From Zygnema cylindricum (taxonomy: Eukaryota; Streptophyta; Zygnematophyceae; Zygnematales; Zygnemataceae), in assembly GCA_037447655.1 (NCBI GenBank), contig JBBHKE010003463.1:1-33262 (forward strand): a stretch of DNA of 33,262 nucleotides. Reading direction: 5' to 3'. Below are positions 19,048-29,151 of this stretch, piece after piece (within the stretch, counting starts at the first letter, position 1; each line of letters opens with the position of its first letter). The notes under the pieces were generated by a model. The model ran no database searches. It was given only the letters and a program-made list of their open reading frames with translations, and was not told where the DNA came from. A program made the position numbers and the translations under genes.

Positions 19048-20268
19048 ATTAGTGTTACAGTCACAAAGTTATGTAACAAATTTCGAGTAAACACATAGAG
19101 ACACATGAAATCTTGGTCCGCCAGATCCGCGCTAAAATAGAAAATAAGTTCGCTGAGTTATAATTATAATGGGTCGTACCCTGAGGGCGTGTTCCCATGT
19201 AACCCAAACTTTGAAACGTTACTTTGGAGTTTAGTGCAGATTTTACGCTCTACTTTTCAAAGTAATCCTATGTCAATCATTACTTACGCCTTCATTACTT
19301 CAAATATGTGACAAGTGTAAACGTCTTCAAAATATGCGACAGCCTACGGTTGTTTGAAACAAAATGTAGACGACTACTAAACTTCTTGACATTAGTGACG
19401 CCTACAAAAACAGCGACGGTTGTAGACGCCGAGTTTTTTGTGACATTGTAGATGTTTGGGGTTTTGTGACATTGCGAAGTCATGGTATCTTTCGAAGTCA
19501 ACAACACATAAACTTTCGGCCATGGCTTCCGATTTCTTTTTCTTACCTTTTATCATTCGATATGCCATTAAAATGAGAACAAAAATAGTAAAAAAGAGGA
19601 AAAAAAACATCTCTTTCATTTGATAGTATTATTGTTGCGTTTCATTTGGAGATGAGAGAAAGAGGAGCAGTCGAAAGAAAAAGATGGGGAGAGACAATAA
19701 CGTTGTAAACTTTTGCAATGGACCCATGAATGAAAGTGGAGGTCTGCGACACCAACGAATATTTTTCTGTACATGCTTGTCATTTTTGTACGTACATGCG
19801 CGTGACAAGCATGTAAAAAAAAAGCCTGTACTCTCCCTCTTTCAAAAAATTTCGAAGATGTTTTACGCGTGCAACATCTGCTTTCTATTTGTTGATAGGG
19901 TGTTATTTTGGTTAAAATCAGATCCCAATTTGATTCCATTACAAGTGTGAAGATGACGTGGAAGTGGGTCGGGATGAAGATAACGCCATATTGCCGTACC
20001 ATCCAGTTCCAAAATGTAGTGTTGTGTATCGGTAAAATAGTTATGGCGATAACACCAATACCGATAGTTATCGGTTATCGAACGTTCAGAGGTTCCGATA
20101 TATCAGTCTGAGACCAACAGATTCCATATTGGCGATAACTTAAAAATATATATAGTATGCATACAATAGTACTTTATAACATATTGTATTATATTATTGA
20201 CTTTGTATAATAAAGTGCCTTCCATTGCACCCGTACATTTTTCGTAAAGTTATATAAAGTGTCCGTAT

Positions 20269-21284
20269 TGTTGTTCTACAACCACAGTAGCAAGAGGAGA
20301 GCCAGCAGCAGTAGTAGTGGAAGTAGACATTTAAAGCAGAAGCTATTAAACACCCTACTCAACAGCCAACTTCAAGATGTGATAGAATGAGTTACTTCAA
20401 GATGTGATAGAATGCAACTCAGTGATCTATGCATACTCAAAATCTACATAACAGTAGTAAGCACAGTATAAAATCACTCTTCAAAGATTCAACTCAATTA
20501 AACCAGCCAACCATAAGATATTCACACTGCAGATTCACAAAAACTGCCTTAGTTGATAAATATCCCAAGCCTTGGATAATCAAAATTTGCCTAAGTCCTA
20601 AACTATATACTCACACTGAGTATCTACTGCTCACACTAATTTATGTGACTATACTACAATAATGTCCTAAGCTACGACAAAGTACTCAAACTGTACTCAC
20701 TCTTCTAAGAGTACTTCCAAAACTAATTCAGCCATTTCTCTAAATCTGAATAGTGAGACACTATTTTAAATTAGCTAACCTACAAATCCTTGTTTCCAGA
20801 TATTTACAAATAGAAGGCCGTACATTAAATGTTCCTGGCGCTTAGTCAGCAGTGGTCCATAGCATCCGGCTGACTGTTGTCGTGTAGTACGAAGCACCTG
20901 ATACTGTCCAATTGTGCTTCGTCATTTGTGGTCCCTTGTGCATCGCGTCCGTCAATTCCATGTCAATCAGCGGCCCTTCTTAGTTGACCGTACTATACTT
21001 TTCCAGATATGCGGTTTGCATTTGTTTCGTCCGATTTCATCAATCCGCTCCCTAATCTCCCGACACGTGTAACTGGTCATCGACGCTACTCCGTGAAATT
21101 TGCAACACCCTTTTCTTGCCGACGCGTGTCCAACTGGCCGTATAGTACACTGTCTTAGTCTAGTCTTTTATTACTGTAACACTATTCGAGGTAAGTATTA
21201 CAGATTTTCATTTCCCAAAATATTATAAGTCCTTAATTTCTCCTAACAACTCTATCTAGTGAGTAAAGATTTCCAATTTCAACA
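20269..21284 (-). repeat. Solo LTR, family X copy 2
   Basis: TGTTGTTCTAC...TTTCAACA is flanked by an exact 5-bp duplication CGTAT (20264-20268 and 21285-21289). It is the inverse of X copy 1, with the same TATA context at 20604-20609 and the same ATG-started frame (minus strand from 20331 to 20270). Upstream parts are considerably diverged from copy 1. It lies inside hAT-like element 3. Confidence 0.87.
20270..20331 (-). CDS. Start of a protein frame inside the X LTR, copy 2 (partial)
   Basis: The minus-strand ATG (20331-20329) encodes MSTSTTTAAGSPLATVVVEQ up to the LTR edge. Compared with 3950-4006 it has one extra alanine codon, one amino-acid replacement and five synonymous changes. No retrotransposon interior follows; the frame runs into hAT-like element 3. 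It is the second witness for a coding start inside this LTR family. Confidence 0.5.
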
Positions 21285-21795
21285 CGTATATGTCCGTACT
21301 TTATAGGGTTATATATAGGAATTTTAGGGTTTTAGAGTACATTTTTTTAAATTACGTATATTCATTATAAGTGTTGCACACTTTTCATACATGTGCGTAC
21401 AGTGGTCGTATTTTCCGTACTTGTTAGGGATATTAGTTTTAGGGTTTGAAGGATACATTGTCATACATTTTCGTATATTTCAGTATAGCTGCGCTAAATT
21501 TTTCGTATATTTACGTGCAATGTTTGTACATATCCGTACTACTTAGGGATAATATAAGGGGGGGTTTTAGGGTTTATAGGGTACATTGTCGTACGTTCAT
21601 ATATTATTCAGTACGGTTGACAAAGATCTGCCGTATTATTATGTTTGTAAGGTACACTTTCCGTATAATTTCGTACATTTATGTTAGTTGTTCGTAATTT
21701 TAAAGATTTTTTAAGGATTTTCTAATATTTCGCTTTTCATACATGTCCGTACAAATAAATCTACACGAATTTTACAAAAAGTATGAAATCGACGA

Positions 21796-23016
21796 ATATT
21801 GCGTAATTTTCACAGAAAAGTCTAAGTCCGTACAAATTCGACATCTATGGGCATAACTAACAGTCAAAAGGACATCGAGGAAGGGTATGGGAGCGTAGAA
21901 CCCAAGTAAAACCCCGTTAAATAATAAATATTGAAGGAAAAGTTGCGATTTTTTACCGAAATTGGGTGGAAGGGGGTCTGCGGCGCGTCCGGGGAATATG
22001 ACGTACAATTGAGGGTACTGGCCGTACATTTATCTGTACCGTCCGTACTTAGATCGCCGATAGTTATCGATATCGGTGTTATCGCCGATAAATACTGATA
22101 TATATATATATATATATCGGTTATTTATTGGCGAAAACACCGATAACGATATATCGTACCAATACATCGATTATCGGGTAACCGAAAAAAGGTCCATATC
22201 GGTTATTGGCAAATCCTTACCGATACACAACACTACCAAAATGACGCAAAATGTACTTGTGTTTTTGCCCATTTTTCTAGGGCGTAATATTTTCTCGTTG
22301 TAAGGGCGTGTCCCCATGTGTTCAAGTAAGGGTTTTTTTCCGTCGTTTAAACAGAAAATGGGACTTCCTACTTGAAAATATTACGCCGTACGAAAAATGG
22401 GCAAAAACTCAAATACATTTTGCGTCATCTTGGAACTTGAAAGGTACGGCGATTTGGCTGTATTATCATCGCGGCCCACTTCCAACTCATCTTCACACTT
22501 GCACTGAAATCAAATCACGACCTGCTTTTAATCAAAATACTACCCTATTGACGATTAGAAAGCTTGGTTTGCACGCGTCAAAAGTTTTCATTTGTTTTTT
22601 TGCAGTTGAGAGAATACACGAAAAAAAAATTGTTTGTCCGTTTGCTTACGTTGTCCACTTGTGGGCGTCTACAAATGTCATTTTGTAGACGTAGGCGACT
22701 GCTTATGTCGTTCACGTGTGGGCGTCAACAAATGACAGTTGGCGTCGACAGCTGTCGCAGTATGTCAGGAGCTCTTTGCGGCGTACAAATTTCCGCAGTT
22801 TGTTCCGAGATCGTTGGCGTCTACAAATGTCAGCAGTTTGTTGGCGTCTACAGGTTTCGCAAGTATTGGCGACGTGTACAACTGCCACATATTCAAAATA
22901 ATGAACGCGCAAGTAACGATTGACATAGGCACACTTTGAAAAGTACACCGTAAAATCAGCGCTAAATTCCAAAATAACGTTTCAAAATATCGGTTACATG
23001 GGGATACGCCCTAAGT
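21796..23016 (+). repeat. 1221-bp direct duplication, copy 1
   Basis: Same sequence as 24604-25824 at a constant offset of 2808 with no indel. I see three mismatches, all near 22850-22880. It covers the right part of hAT-like element 3, the adjoining A1 segment and all of A2. Several small frames repeated in both blocks are transposon sequence, not genes. Confidence 0.93.
22304..23011 (+). mobile_element. PIF/Harbinger-like element A2, copy 1
   Basis: Termini GGGCGTGTCCCCATGTG and ACATGGGGATACGCCC with exact TAA duplications at 22301-22303 and 23012-23014. 708 bp, non-autonomous. It contains repeated GGCGTCTACAAATGTC-type segments. Inserted in A1 in the opposite orientation. Confidence 0.88.
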
Positions 23017-23950
23017 GCAAATACTTGTTACTTCAAAAAGTGATAAGCGTAGACATATACGAAACATGTGACAGATAAACGGTACACAAAATGAGGCGAA
23101 ACTTCCACTTGACTTCAATTTCAAACGTCCACCCGCACGCCGTATAGTTTTTGTGACTTTGTAATGTCTGTACGCCACTTTGTCGACGTGGAGGCATTGC
23201 AGATGTTTAGGGTTTGTGTTTTTGTGACGTCACGCACGTCACGCTCAACTATGACAGCGCCGACATCACAAATTCTATACTTTCCGCCATGGTTTTTTGA
23301 TTGGTTTTGTCTTTTTTTACTCTACTTGCTTTCAAAATACGCCCAAAGATAGTAAAAAGAAACCGTTTTCAGAGATCTTTCATTTGATACCATTCTAAAC
23401 GTTTTTCGTTGCAAGAATTGTGAGATAGACGTGGTAGTGAGAGAGGGAGAGAGAGAGAGGCGCTTTCACGGACTTCGCTTTTGCGAAATGGCGTCCTTTG
23501 GTCGAGACCCCTCCACGGCCCTTGTACGGAAAAAAAACACACGGAAAAAACGCACGGAAAAAATGCACAAATAAAAGTCACGCACAGGCTGGAAACGTGC
23601 AGTGGATTTTTTTTTGTACTCCGTGCACAAAAATTGTCAAAAACTTCCGACACGTGCACAGCACTGCCTATTCGCTCACCTCGTGGAACTATATTTTAAA
23701 TCACCTCGCGAGGTGATTTTAAATATAGTTTGAAGATGAGCTGAAAGGACGCGAAAGTGGGTCGAAACGCGCTATACGTCAAATTGCATCGCGCTAGACT
23801 ACAAACTGCAGTACATGTAAAGTTTTAAGGTAAGCAACTTGTACGGTGGAAATTTCATTTTTTTGGTACGGCTGATTTTCTCGTTTTTTTCCAAGTTAAA
23901 GAGGAAAACGACACAAAATAACTGTAACTTTAGCACATGGGAAAGTGCCC
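23012..23950 (-). mobile_element. Harbinger-like element C, one terminus missing
   Basis: The right terminus ACATGGGAAAGTGCCC-TTA is an inverted Harbinger-type end. The interior shares GTTTAGGGTTTGTG, GTGACGTCACGC and TTTCCGCCATGGTTTT with F and A1. The left end is absent: the sequence starts directly at the TAA that closes A2. It carries a near-perfect 44-bp palindrome at 23687 and a GAGAGA run at 23436-23458. Confidence 0.62.
23687..23730. repeat. Near-perfect 44-bp palindrome
   Basis: 22-base arms meet at CCTCG|CGAGG with no spacer and one mismatch (eleventh base of the arm). Related palindromes with the same core occur at 29112 and 30381 in other Harbinger-like elements. Confidence 0.9.
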
Positions 23951-23973
23951 TTAGTGTTAATATTTTTTTCGCC

Positions 23974-24114
23974 ACTTAATACATCTTTTCTCCGTACACA
24001 CGTGTTGGATTGTGGATTTGACGGTGGCGCTTGAAAGGTAAGATTCTCAGCTTCCGATTGGCGGTCTCAAACTGAAAATTGGACAAATGTGTACGGATAT
24101 AAGATGTTTTAAGC
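23974..24114. repeat. Short fold-back repeat (possible miniature element)
   Basis: The left arm ACTTAATACATCTTTTCTCC plus GTACACA is matched on the opposite strand by GCTTAAAACATCTTATATCC plus GTACACA, about 22 of 27 bases. The element would be about 140 bp. I see no clear target duplication. Confidence 0.45.
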
Positions 24115-24416
24115 GATTCACGGTGTTTCTGTACAGTACAGTACTGTACAGTACTGTGCTACACTGTCTGTACTGTACTGTACTTTCTGAAAAGTTACCG
24201 CATAGCGGTTTGCAACTGTACAGTTATGGACCGTCCATTATAGAATCGTACGGCTGATGTATAATCTACAACCTTAAAAATTAAAGTACATCAAAATCTG
24301 TAGCCGTAATAACGTGACATGACATGACGTGACGTTTCTCTTTTATAGCGTGACTCTCTAAAAAAGTAAAAGTATAGAATTTAGTAAAGTACAGTACAGT
24401 ACACCGCCAATCGCTA
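24112..24416. repeat. GTAC-rich inverted repeat region
   Basis: AGCGATTCACGGTGTTTCTG and following GTACAGTACAGT (24112-24142) pair with ACTGTACTGTAC...CACCGCCAATCGCT (24391-24416). Inside, 24131-24190 is a run of overlapping GTACAGTACTGTAC palindromes. The CACCGC.AATCG motif resembles the end of element G at 30716. I cannot decide whether this is one element or two abutting ends. Confidence 0.4.
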
Positions 24417-24530
24417 TTAGCGTGTAGGTTTCATTAGCGTATACAAATAATTACCGTGGTGTACGCTATTTAAGAATTTGAAAATTTTGGAAAAAATCAT
24501 ACATTCTAATTGTTTGATTATGGTAATTTG

Positions 24531-25043
24531 TAGTGTTGTGTATCGGTAAAAAACTTATCGCGATAACACCGATACCGATAGTTATCGGTTATCGAACGGT
24601 CAGATATTGCGTAATTTTCACAGAAAAGTCTAAGTCCGTACAAATTCGACATCTATGGGCATAACTAACAGTCAAAAGGACATCGAGGAAGGGTATGGGA
24701 GCGTAGAACCCAAGTAAAACCCCGTTAAATAATAAATATTGAAGGAAAAGTTGCGATTTTTTACCGAAATTGGGTGGAAGGGGGTCTGCGGCGCGTCCGG
24801 GGAATATGACGTACAATTGAGGGTACTGGCCGTACATTTATCTGTACCGTCCGTACTTAGATCGCCGATAGTTATCGATATCGGTGTTATCGCCGATAAA
24901 TACTGATATATATATATATATATATCGGTTATTTATTGGCGAAAACACCGATAACGATATATCGTACCAATACATCGATTATCGGGTAACCGAAAAAAGG
25001 TCCATATCGGTTATTGGCAAATCCTTACCGATACACAACACTA
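24531..25043. mobile_element. hAT-like element 4, chimeric and internally deleted
   Basis: The left 73 bases (TAGTGTTGTGTATCGG start, CGATA repeats) jump at 24603/24604 straight into sequence identical to the right part of element 3. The flanks do not form a duplication: GTAATTTG on the left, CCAAAATG on the right, the latter being the duplication of element 3. It is therefore a recombination product rather than a simple insertion. Confidence 0.8.
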
Positions 25044-25824
25044 CCAAAATGACGCAAAATGTACTTGTGTTTTTGCCCATTTTTCTAGGGCGTAATATTT
25101 TCTCGTTGTAAGGGCGTGTCCCCATGTGTTCAAGTAAGGGTTTTTTTCCGTCGTTTAAACAGAAAATGGGACTTCCTACTTGAAAATATTACGCCGTACG
25201 AAAAATGGGCAAAAACTCAAATACATTTTGCGTCATCTTGGAACTTGAAAGGTACGGCGATTTGGCTGTATTATCATCGCGGCCCACTTCCAACTCATCT
25301 TCACACTTGCACTGAAATCAAATCACGACCTGCTTTTAATCAAAATACTACCCTATTGACGATTAGAAAGCTTGGTTTGCACGCGTCAAAAGTTTTCATT
25401 TGTTTTTTTGCAGTTGAGAGAATACACGAAAAAAAAATTGTTTGTCCGTTTGCTTACGTTGTCCACTTGTGGGCGTCTACAAATGTCATTTTGTAGACGT
25501 AGGCGACTGCTTATGTCGTTCACGTGTGGGCGTCAACAAATGACAGTTGGCGTCGACAGCTGTCGCAGTATGTCAGGAGCTCTTTGCGGCGTACAAATTT
25601 CCGCAGTTTGTTCCGAGATCGTTGGCGTCTACAAATGTCAGCAGTTTGTTGGCGTCTACAGGTGTCGCAAGTATTGGCGACTTGTAAAACTGCCACATAT
25701 TCAAAATAATGAACGCGCAAGTAACGATTGACATAGGCACACTTTGAAAAGTACACCGTAAAATCAGCGCTAAATTCCAAAATAACGTTTCAAAATATCG
25801 GTTACATGGGGATACGCCCTAAGT
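24604..25824 (+). repeat. 1221-bp direct duplication, copy 2
   Basis: Partner of 21796-23016. On its right side it continues into the remainder of A1 (25823-25883), which copy 1 lacks. On its left side it is joined to the hAT-like element 4 stub. Confidence 0.93.
25112..25819 (+). mobile_element. PIF/Harbinger-like element A2, copy 2
   Basis: Copy of 22304-23011 within the duplication, with TAA at 25109-25111 and 25820-25822. Here both flanks are A1 sequence. Element D shows the same segment as CTCGTTGGAAGTCCC without the insertion. This confirms A2 was inserted in A1. Confidence 0.9.
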
Positions 25825-25886
25825 CCCATTTTCTGTGAAAACTACGGGAAAAAACCCTTACTTGAACACATGGGAACACGCCCTTA

Positions 25887-26028
25887 GATCCGAACCCTGA
25901 TTATCGGAGTTCGAAGCCGAGAAACAATTTTTGTCTCGCTTGCCAGTTGCAAATAAATGAAGGCCGGTGGAAACGCCACGTGTAGCGCCCTGTCGAGTCA
26001 GAAAACCAGATTGTATGAAAATCAAAGC
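25887..26028. other. Unassigned spacer
   Basis: Short stretch between A1 and B2 with no recognised gene or element end. Confidence 0.4.
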
Positions 26029-26031
26029 TTA

Positions 26032-26735
26032 GGGTGCGTCTCCATGTATCTAAGTAAAGGTTTTTTTCTGTCGTTTTGCTTTAAAACTTAGAGCCGTACC
26101 GCGTAAGTGTCAACCGTACAAAAAAAAGGAGAAGTACATTTTGCGTCATCATCGAATTTAAAATGTACTACATGTTGTCGTCTTGTGTTCTTCGACCCAT
26201 CGCCACGACAAAAAACGTCATCTTCAAACTTTTCTTTAAAAACATGCGCGATGTTTTTTAAAACAAAGTATTTTCGGTAAACAAATAATAACACGTATTC
26301 ACACGTGTTAAAAAATTTCTAAAACAATTCAAATGAATTCAAACGACGACGAAAATACACATTTCGGTATGTTTTGTCCGTTTGCGTGCATCAAAGTACA
26401 TAATTTGTTTCGTTTTGTCAGTTTTCGTTCAGTACGGATTTTTTCATTTCAGGGGATCTGAAGATTCCGATGCCATTTCACGAAAACGAGAGAAATATCC
26501 GAGGGCGCCACATCAACTCGCACTCGCCGCCTCTAACCGTACAATTATGCGACGTCACGAACAATTTGGAAAATCACAGATTGTAGACGTTGGCAACCGT
26601 CACGCGCATGTCAACGTATACAATCGTCACACCCTTAAGTTTTAATTCCGTTTTTACACATAGTGACACTTGAAATCCGGGTCCGCCGGATCTGCGCTAA
26701 AAAACAAAGTAATTTCTCTAAGTTAGATGTGCTTC
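26032..26735. mobile_element. Harbinger-like element B2, relative of B1, right end unclear
   Basis: It starts TTA-GGGTGCGTCTCCATGTATC, then parallels B1 segment by segment: TTGTCGTCTTGTGTTCTTCGACCC (B1 near 960), CATTTCACG (B1 near 1746), GTATACAATCGTCAC (B1 at 2940) and GGTCCGCCGGATCTGCGCTAAAA (B1 at 19116). It gives the uninterrupted order used to verify the nest. A clean right terminus is not visible near 26735. Confidence 0.6.
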
Positions 26736-27602
26736 TACCGTACGTTTTTTTCCAAGTTTCAGCAATCAGCAAGAAAGTAATTTTGGCGTATGTCCAAAAT
26801 GTACGGTTACCTAAAGCATGTTTCAGTGATACCGCTGTACGGATCCCGTGAAGTTTTAACAATTAGCAATTAAAAGTACAGTACTGTAACTTCGGCGTAC
26901 TTCTGTCCCTTCCAGTTATGAAGTTTGAAAGTCGGCGCAGAAAACTGACATTTTGTCGTACTAGGGCTGACGTGTATTTCGCAAATTCCGCTGTTATTTT
27001 TTTCCATCATTGGCTCGCTCCGATGTTCTTTATAGCCCTCACATGATCGGTTCATTTTTCTGGTTTCGGCTTGCACAAACAGATAAAATGAGATTCGTTC
27101 CCTATTATTATCTTGCTGGAAATCGGTTCTAGATTCTAAAACCCTAAAAAAGGACTTGACCGCCAGGCAGCCGTCGGAGAGAGGCAAGTTGCGTATCTTG
27201 CAGAGAATTGCACTAACTGACATAAAGTGCGTGTATTATAATATTATATGCGCTACAAGATCCTCGCACTATATGTGTCAGATCATTAATAACGACAAAC
27301 CGAGAGACACATGGGATCTGATACGCTCGCCGGCTGAACAGAAGACGACAGTAGACTTTCTGCAGAAATTTGTTCCGTACATAGTTTGTATGCATCTGGG
27401 AGAATCTCGTGAAATTGTACGGATTTTCAAGCTAAGTTTTAGAGTGCGGTATTATAATGGTAAGCCCATACGAAATGAATACGATATGTTTTGTGGTACA
27501 GTATGCAGAAAACTCACGTATGGGCTGTAAAATAATCATAAAAGTAATAATAAAGAGTTAAAAAAGACAAGAAAAAACTAGAGAGAGGTAAATCTTAGGG
27601 TT
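26736..27602. other. Unassigned region with one open frame
   Basis: No transposon end is recognised. It holds the unassigned frame at 27156-27530 and scattered CGTAC/GTACGG words like the rest of the window. Confidence 0.4.
27156..27530 (+). CDS. Unrecognised 124-codon open frame
   Basis: ATG-to-TAA frame whose product is basic, with fairly balanced amino-acid use (segments DTWDLIRSP, FLQKFVPYIVCMHLGESREIV, FKLSFRVRYYNG). I recognise no domain. The nucleotide composition is less AT-rich than the flanks and no repeat terminus bounds it. It could be a captured or decayed exon; it could also be chance. An antisense 117-codon frame overlaps the upstream part and does not help to decide. Confidence 0.22.
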   Translation: MTARQPSERGKLRILQRIALTDIKCVYYNIICATRSSHYMCQIINNDKPRDTWDLIRSPAEQKTTVDFLQKFVPYIVCMHLGESREIVRIFKLSFRVRYYNGKPIRNEYDMFCGTVCRKLTYGL

Positions 27603-27759
27603 TAAGGGTGAAGTTCCATTAGGACATTCTGTAATTGTACGGCCAGCATTACAGAATGCTACAAATTGAACGAAGTTCCATTGCACAGAGTCTGTAATCC
27701 ACGTGTTAGCAAAAGAATGGTACCACGTAACTATAGATTTGATATTGAGAATCGTCTAA

Positions 27760-28703
27760 GGGCGTGTGCCCACGTGTTCAAGTAAGGGTTTTTTTCCGTC
27801 GTTTACACAGAAAATGGGACTTCCAACGAGAAAATATTACGCCGTACGAAAAATGGGCAAAAACACAAGTACATTTTGGTCATCTTGGAACTTGGAAGGT
27901 ACGACAATTTGGCAGTATTATCATCGCGACCCACTTCCAGCTCATCTTCACACTTGCACTGGAATCAAATCGCGACCTGATTTTAATCAAAATAACATCC
28001 TATTGACGAATAGGAAACTTGGATTACACGCATCAAACGTTTTCAAAAAATTTTGCACGAAGGAAAGTACACGCTATTTTTTTCACTGATCGTCACGAGC
28101 ATGCACATAAGAAAATGACAAACATGTACGGAAAAATACTTGCAGGGGTCTCGGACCTCCACTTTCCTTCATGGGTCCTTTGCAAAAGTTTGCGTCGTCC
28201 TCGTCTCTCTTCCTCTTTCTCACTAGATCGCTCTTATTTCTCTCTCCCCTAAATGAAATGCGGCAATGATGGTTTCAAATGAAAGATATATTTTTTATCT
28301 TTTTTTTGATTATCTTTGGTCGTAGTTTGACGGCATATCAAATGATAAAAGATAAATAAAAAAAATTGGAAGCCATGGAGAAATGTTTACGCATTAATGA
28401 CGTCACAGCGTGGCGTGACTTCGCAACGTCAAAACCCTAAACATCTACGATGTCAGAAAAACCTCGACGTCTACAACCGTCGCCGTTTTTGTAGACGTCA
28501 CTTATTTTAGGAAGTTTCGCAGTAGTCTACATTTCGTTTCGTAGTCTTTCGCACATTTTGTAGACGTCTACGACTATCACAAATTTGAAGTAATGAAAGC
28601 GCAAGTAATGAATGACATAGGAACACTTTGAAAAGTACACCGTAAAATCTGCGCTAAATTCCAAAGTATCGTTTCAAAATTTTGGTTACATGGGCACACG
28701 CCC
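27760..28703 (+). mobile_element. PIF/Harbinger-like element D, complete
   Basis: 944 bp, termini GGGCGTGTGCCCACGTG and ACATGGGCACACGCCC, exact TAA duplications at 27757-27759 and 28704-28706. Nested in E. The first 300 bases align with A1 (inverted) and A2. No transposase frame. The right half has GACGTCA-containing segments and repeated GTAGACGTC words. Confidence 0.92.
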
Positions 28704-29111
28704 TAAGTATCTTTCACACCGACCAGCTTTAACTTGAAATCTTCATTTGCGTACCATGTACGCGCCGACCATGTCATCGTACAACACTTCTGTCCATTTG
28801 CAGACGCCCAGACGCCTTGTAAGACGCCCAGACGCCTTGTTAGAGAGCAGCTCATTTCTTTGAGGGTTCCTGTTTTTTCGCGTGACGAATGAGCGTTGCC
28901 AAAAATAGTGTGACGAATGAGCGTTCCCGAAAATAGTGTGACAAATGGGAGGTAAGAAAAAAAACGTGACGAAAGTGCGTTGCGAGATTTCGTTTGTAGT
29001 TTTTGTTGGATTTTTGAATGCGTATGTCGTGTGCAAAATTTTTTGATTTCCGTTGGTTGCCATCTTGACACGTATGCTCATTATCCAACGTGTCGCGGCT
29101 CAAATTTTTCT

Positions 29112-29151
29112 GTAATTGGTGATGTACCTCGCGAGGTACATCACCAATTAC
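29112..29151. repeat. Perfect 40-bp palindrome
   Basis: Two 20-base arms meet directly at CCTCG|CGAGG with no mismatch. In single-stranded DNA or RNA it would form a strong hairpin. Located in the right part of E. Confidence 0.97.

Larger units (their letters stand above)
2955..19059 (-). mobile_element. Ty3/gypsy chromovirus, degenerate, carrying three later insertions
   Basis: This is a minus-strand LTR retrotransposon with order 5' LTR (10875-19059), primer site, gag, protease, RT-RNase H, integrase with GPY/F and chromodomain remnant, polypurine tract, and 3' LTR (2955-4973). LTR termini are TGTAATAG and CTGTTACA. The 5-bp target duplication GTCAC is exact at 2950-2954 and 19060-19064, although about 16 kb now separates the two. 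The LTRs hold solo LTR X1, solo LTR Y and a copia element. The coding region has many stops, several frameshifts and substituted catalytic residues, so the element cannot supply its own proteins. Confidence 0.9.
811..19181. mobile_element. PIF/Harbinger-like element B1, split by later insertions
   Basis: The left terminus GGGTACGGCCCCATG at 811 pairs with GGGTCGTACCC at 19171-19181. Its own sequence is 811-1886, 2847-2954 and 19065-19181. The rest is a hAT-like element and the gypsy/copia stack. The proof of continuity is the relative at 26032-26735. There GTATACAATCGTCAC runs straight on into the GACAC.TGAAATC..GGTCCGCC segment, whereas in B1 the first stretch ends at 2954 and the second lies at about 19106-19130. 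No transposase is visible. A stretch around 1100-1660 has no counterpart in B2 and may be a further unrecognised insertion. The TWA target duplication is not clean (GTA/TAG on the left, TGA on the right). The superfamily is inferred from resemblance of the termini to neighbours with perfect TAA duplications. Confidence 0.65.
20017..22235. mobile_element. hAT-like non-autonomous element 3
   Basis: The termini TAGTGTTGTGTATCGGTAA and TTACCGATACACAACACTA are perfect inverted repeats. CCAAAATG is duplicated exactly at 20009-20016 and 22236-22243: 8 bp, diagnostic of hAT. CGATA/TATCG-rich subterminal stretches lie at 20040-20105 and 22050-22230, the latter with a (TA)n run at 22091. It contains X solo LTR copy 2. 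There is no transposase frame. Confidence 0.9.
19185..25883 (-). mobile_element. PIF/Harbinger-like element A1, split by later insertions
   Basis: The termini GGGCGTGTTCCCATGT at 19185 and its inverse at 25868-25883 match over 16 bases and share the TTC variant that other copies lack, so they are partners. The flanks are TGA and TTA, a decayed TWA duplication. Its own sequence is 19185-20016, 22244-22303 and 25823-25883, about 950 bp, the same size as complete copies D (944) and F (936). It was hit by hAT-like element 3 and by A2. No transposase is visible. Confidence 0.72.

Noticed and set aside
22308-22688. 126-codon frame repeated at 25116-25496
   Set aside because: Both copies lie in the 1221-bp duplication of A2, so identity reflects recent duplication, not selection. 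The homologous stretch in D is broken into different frames.
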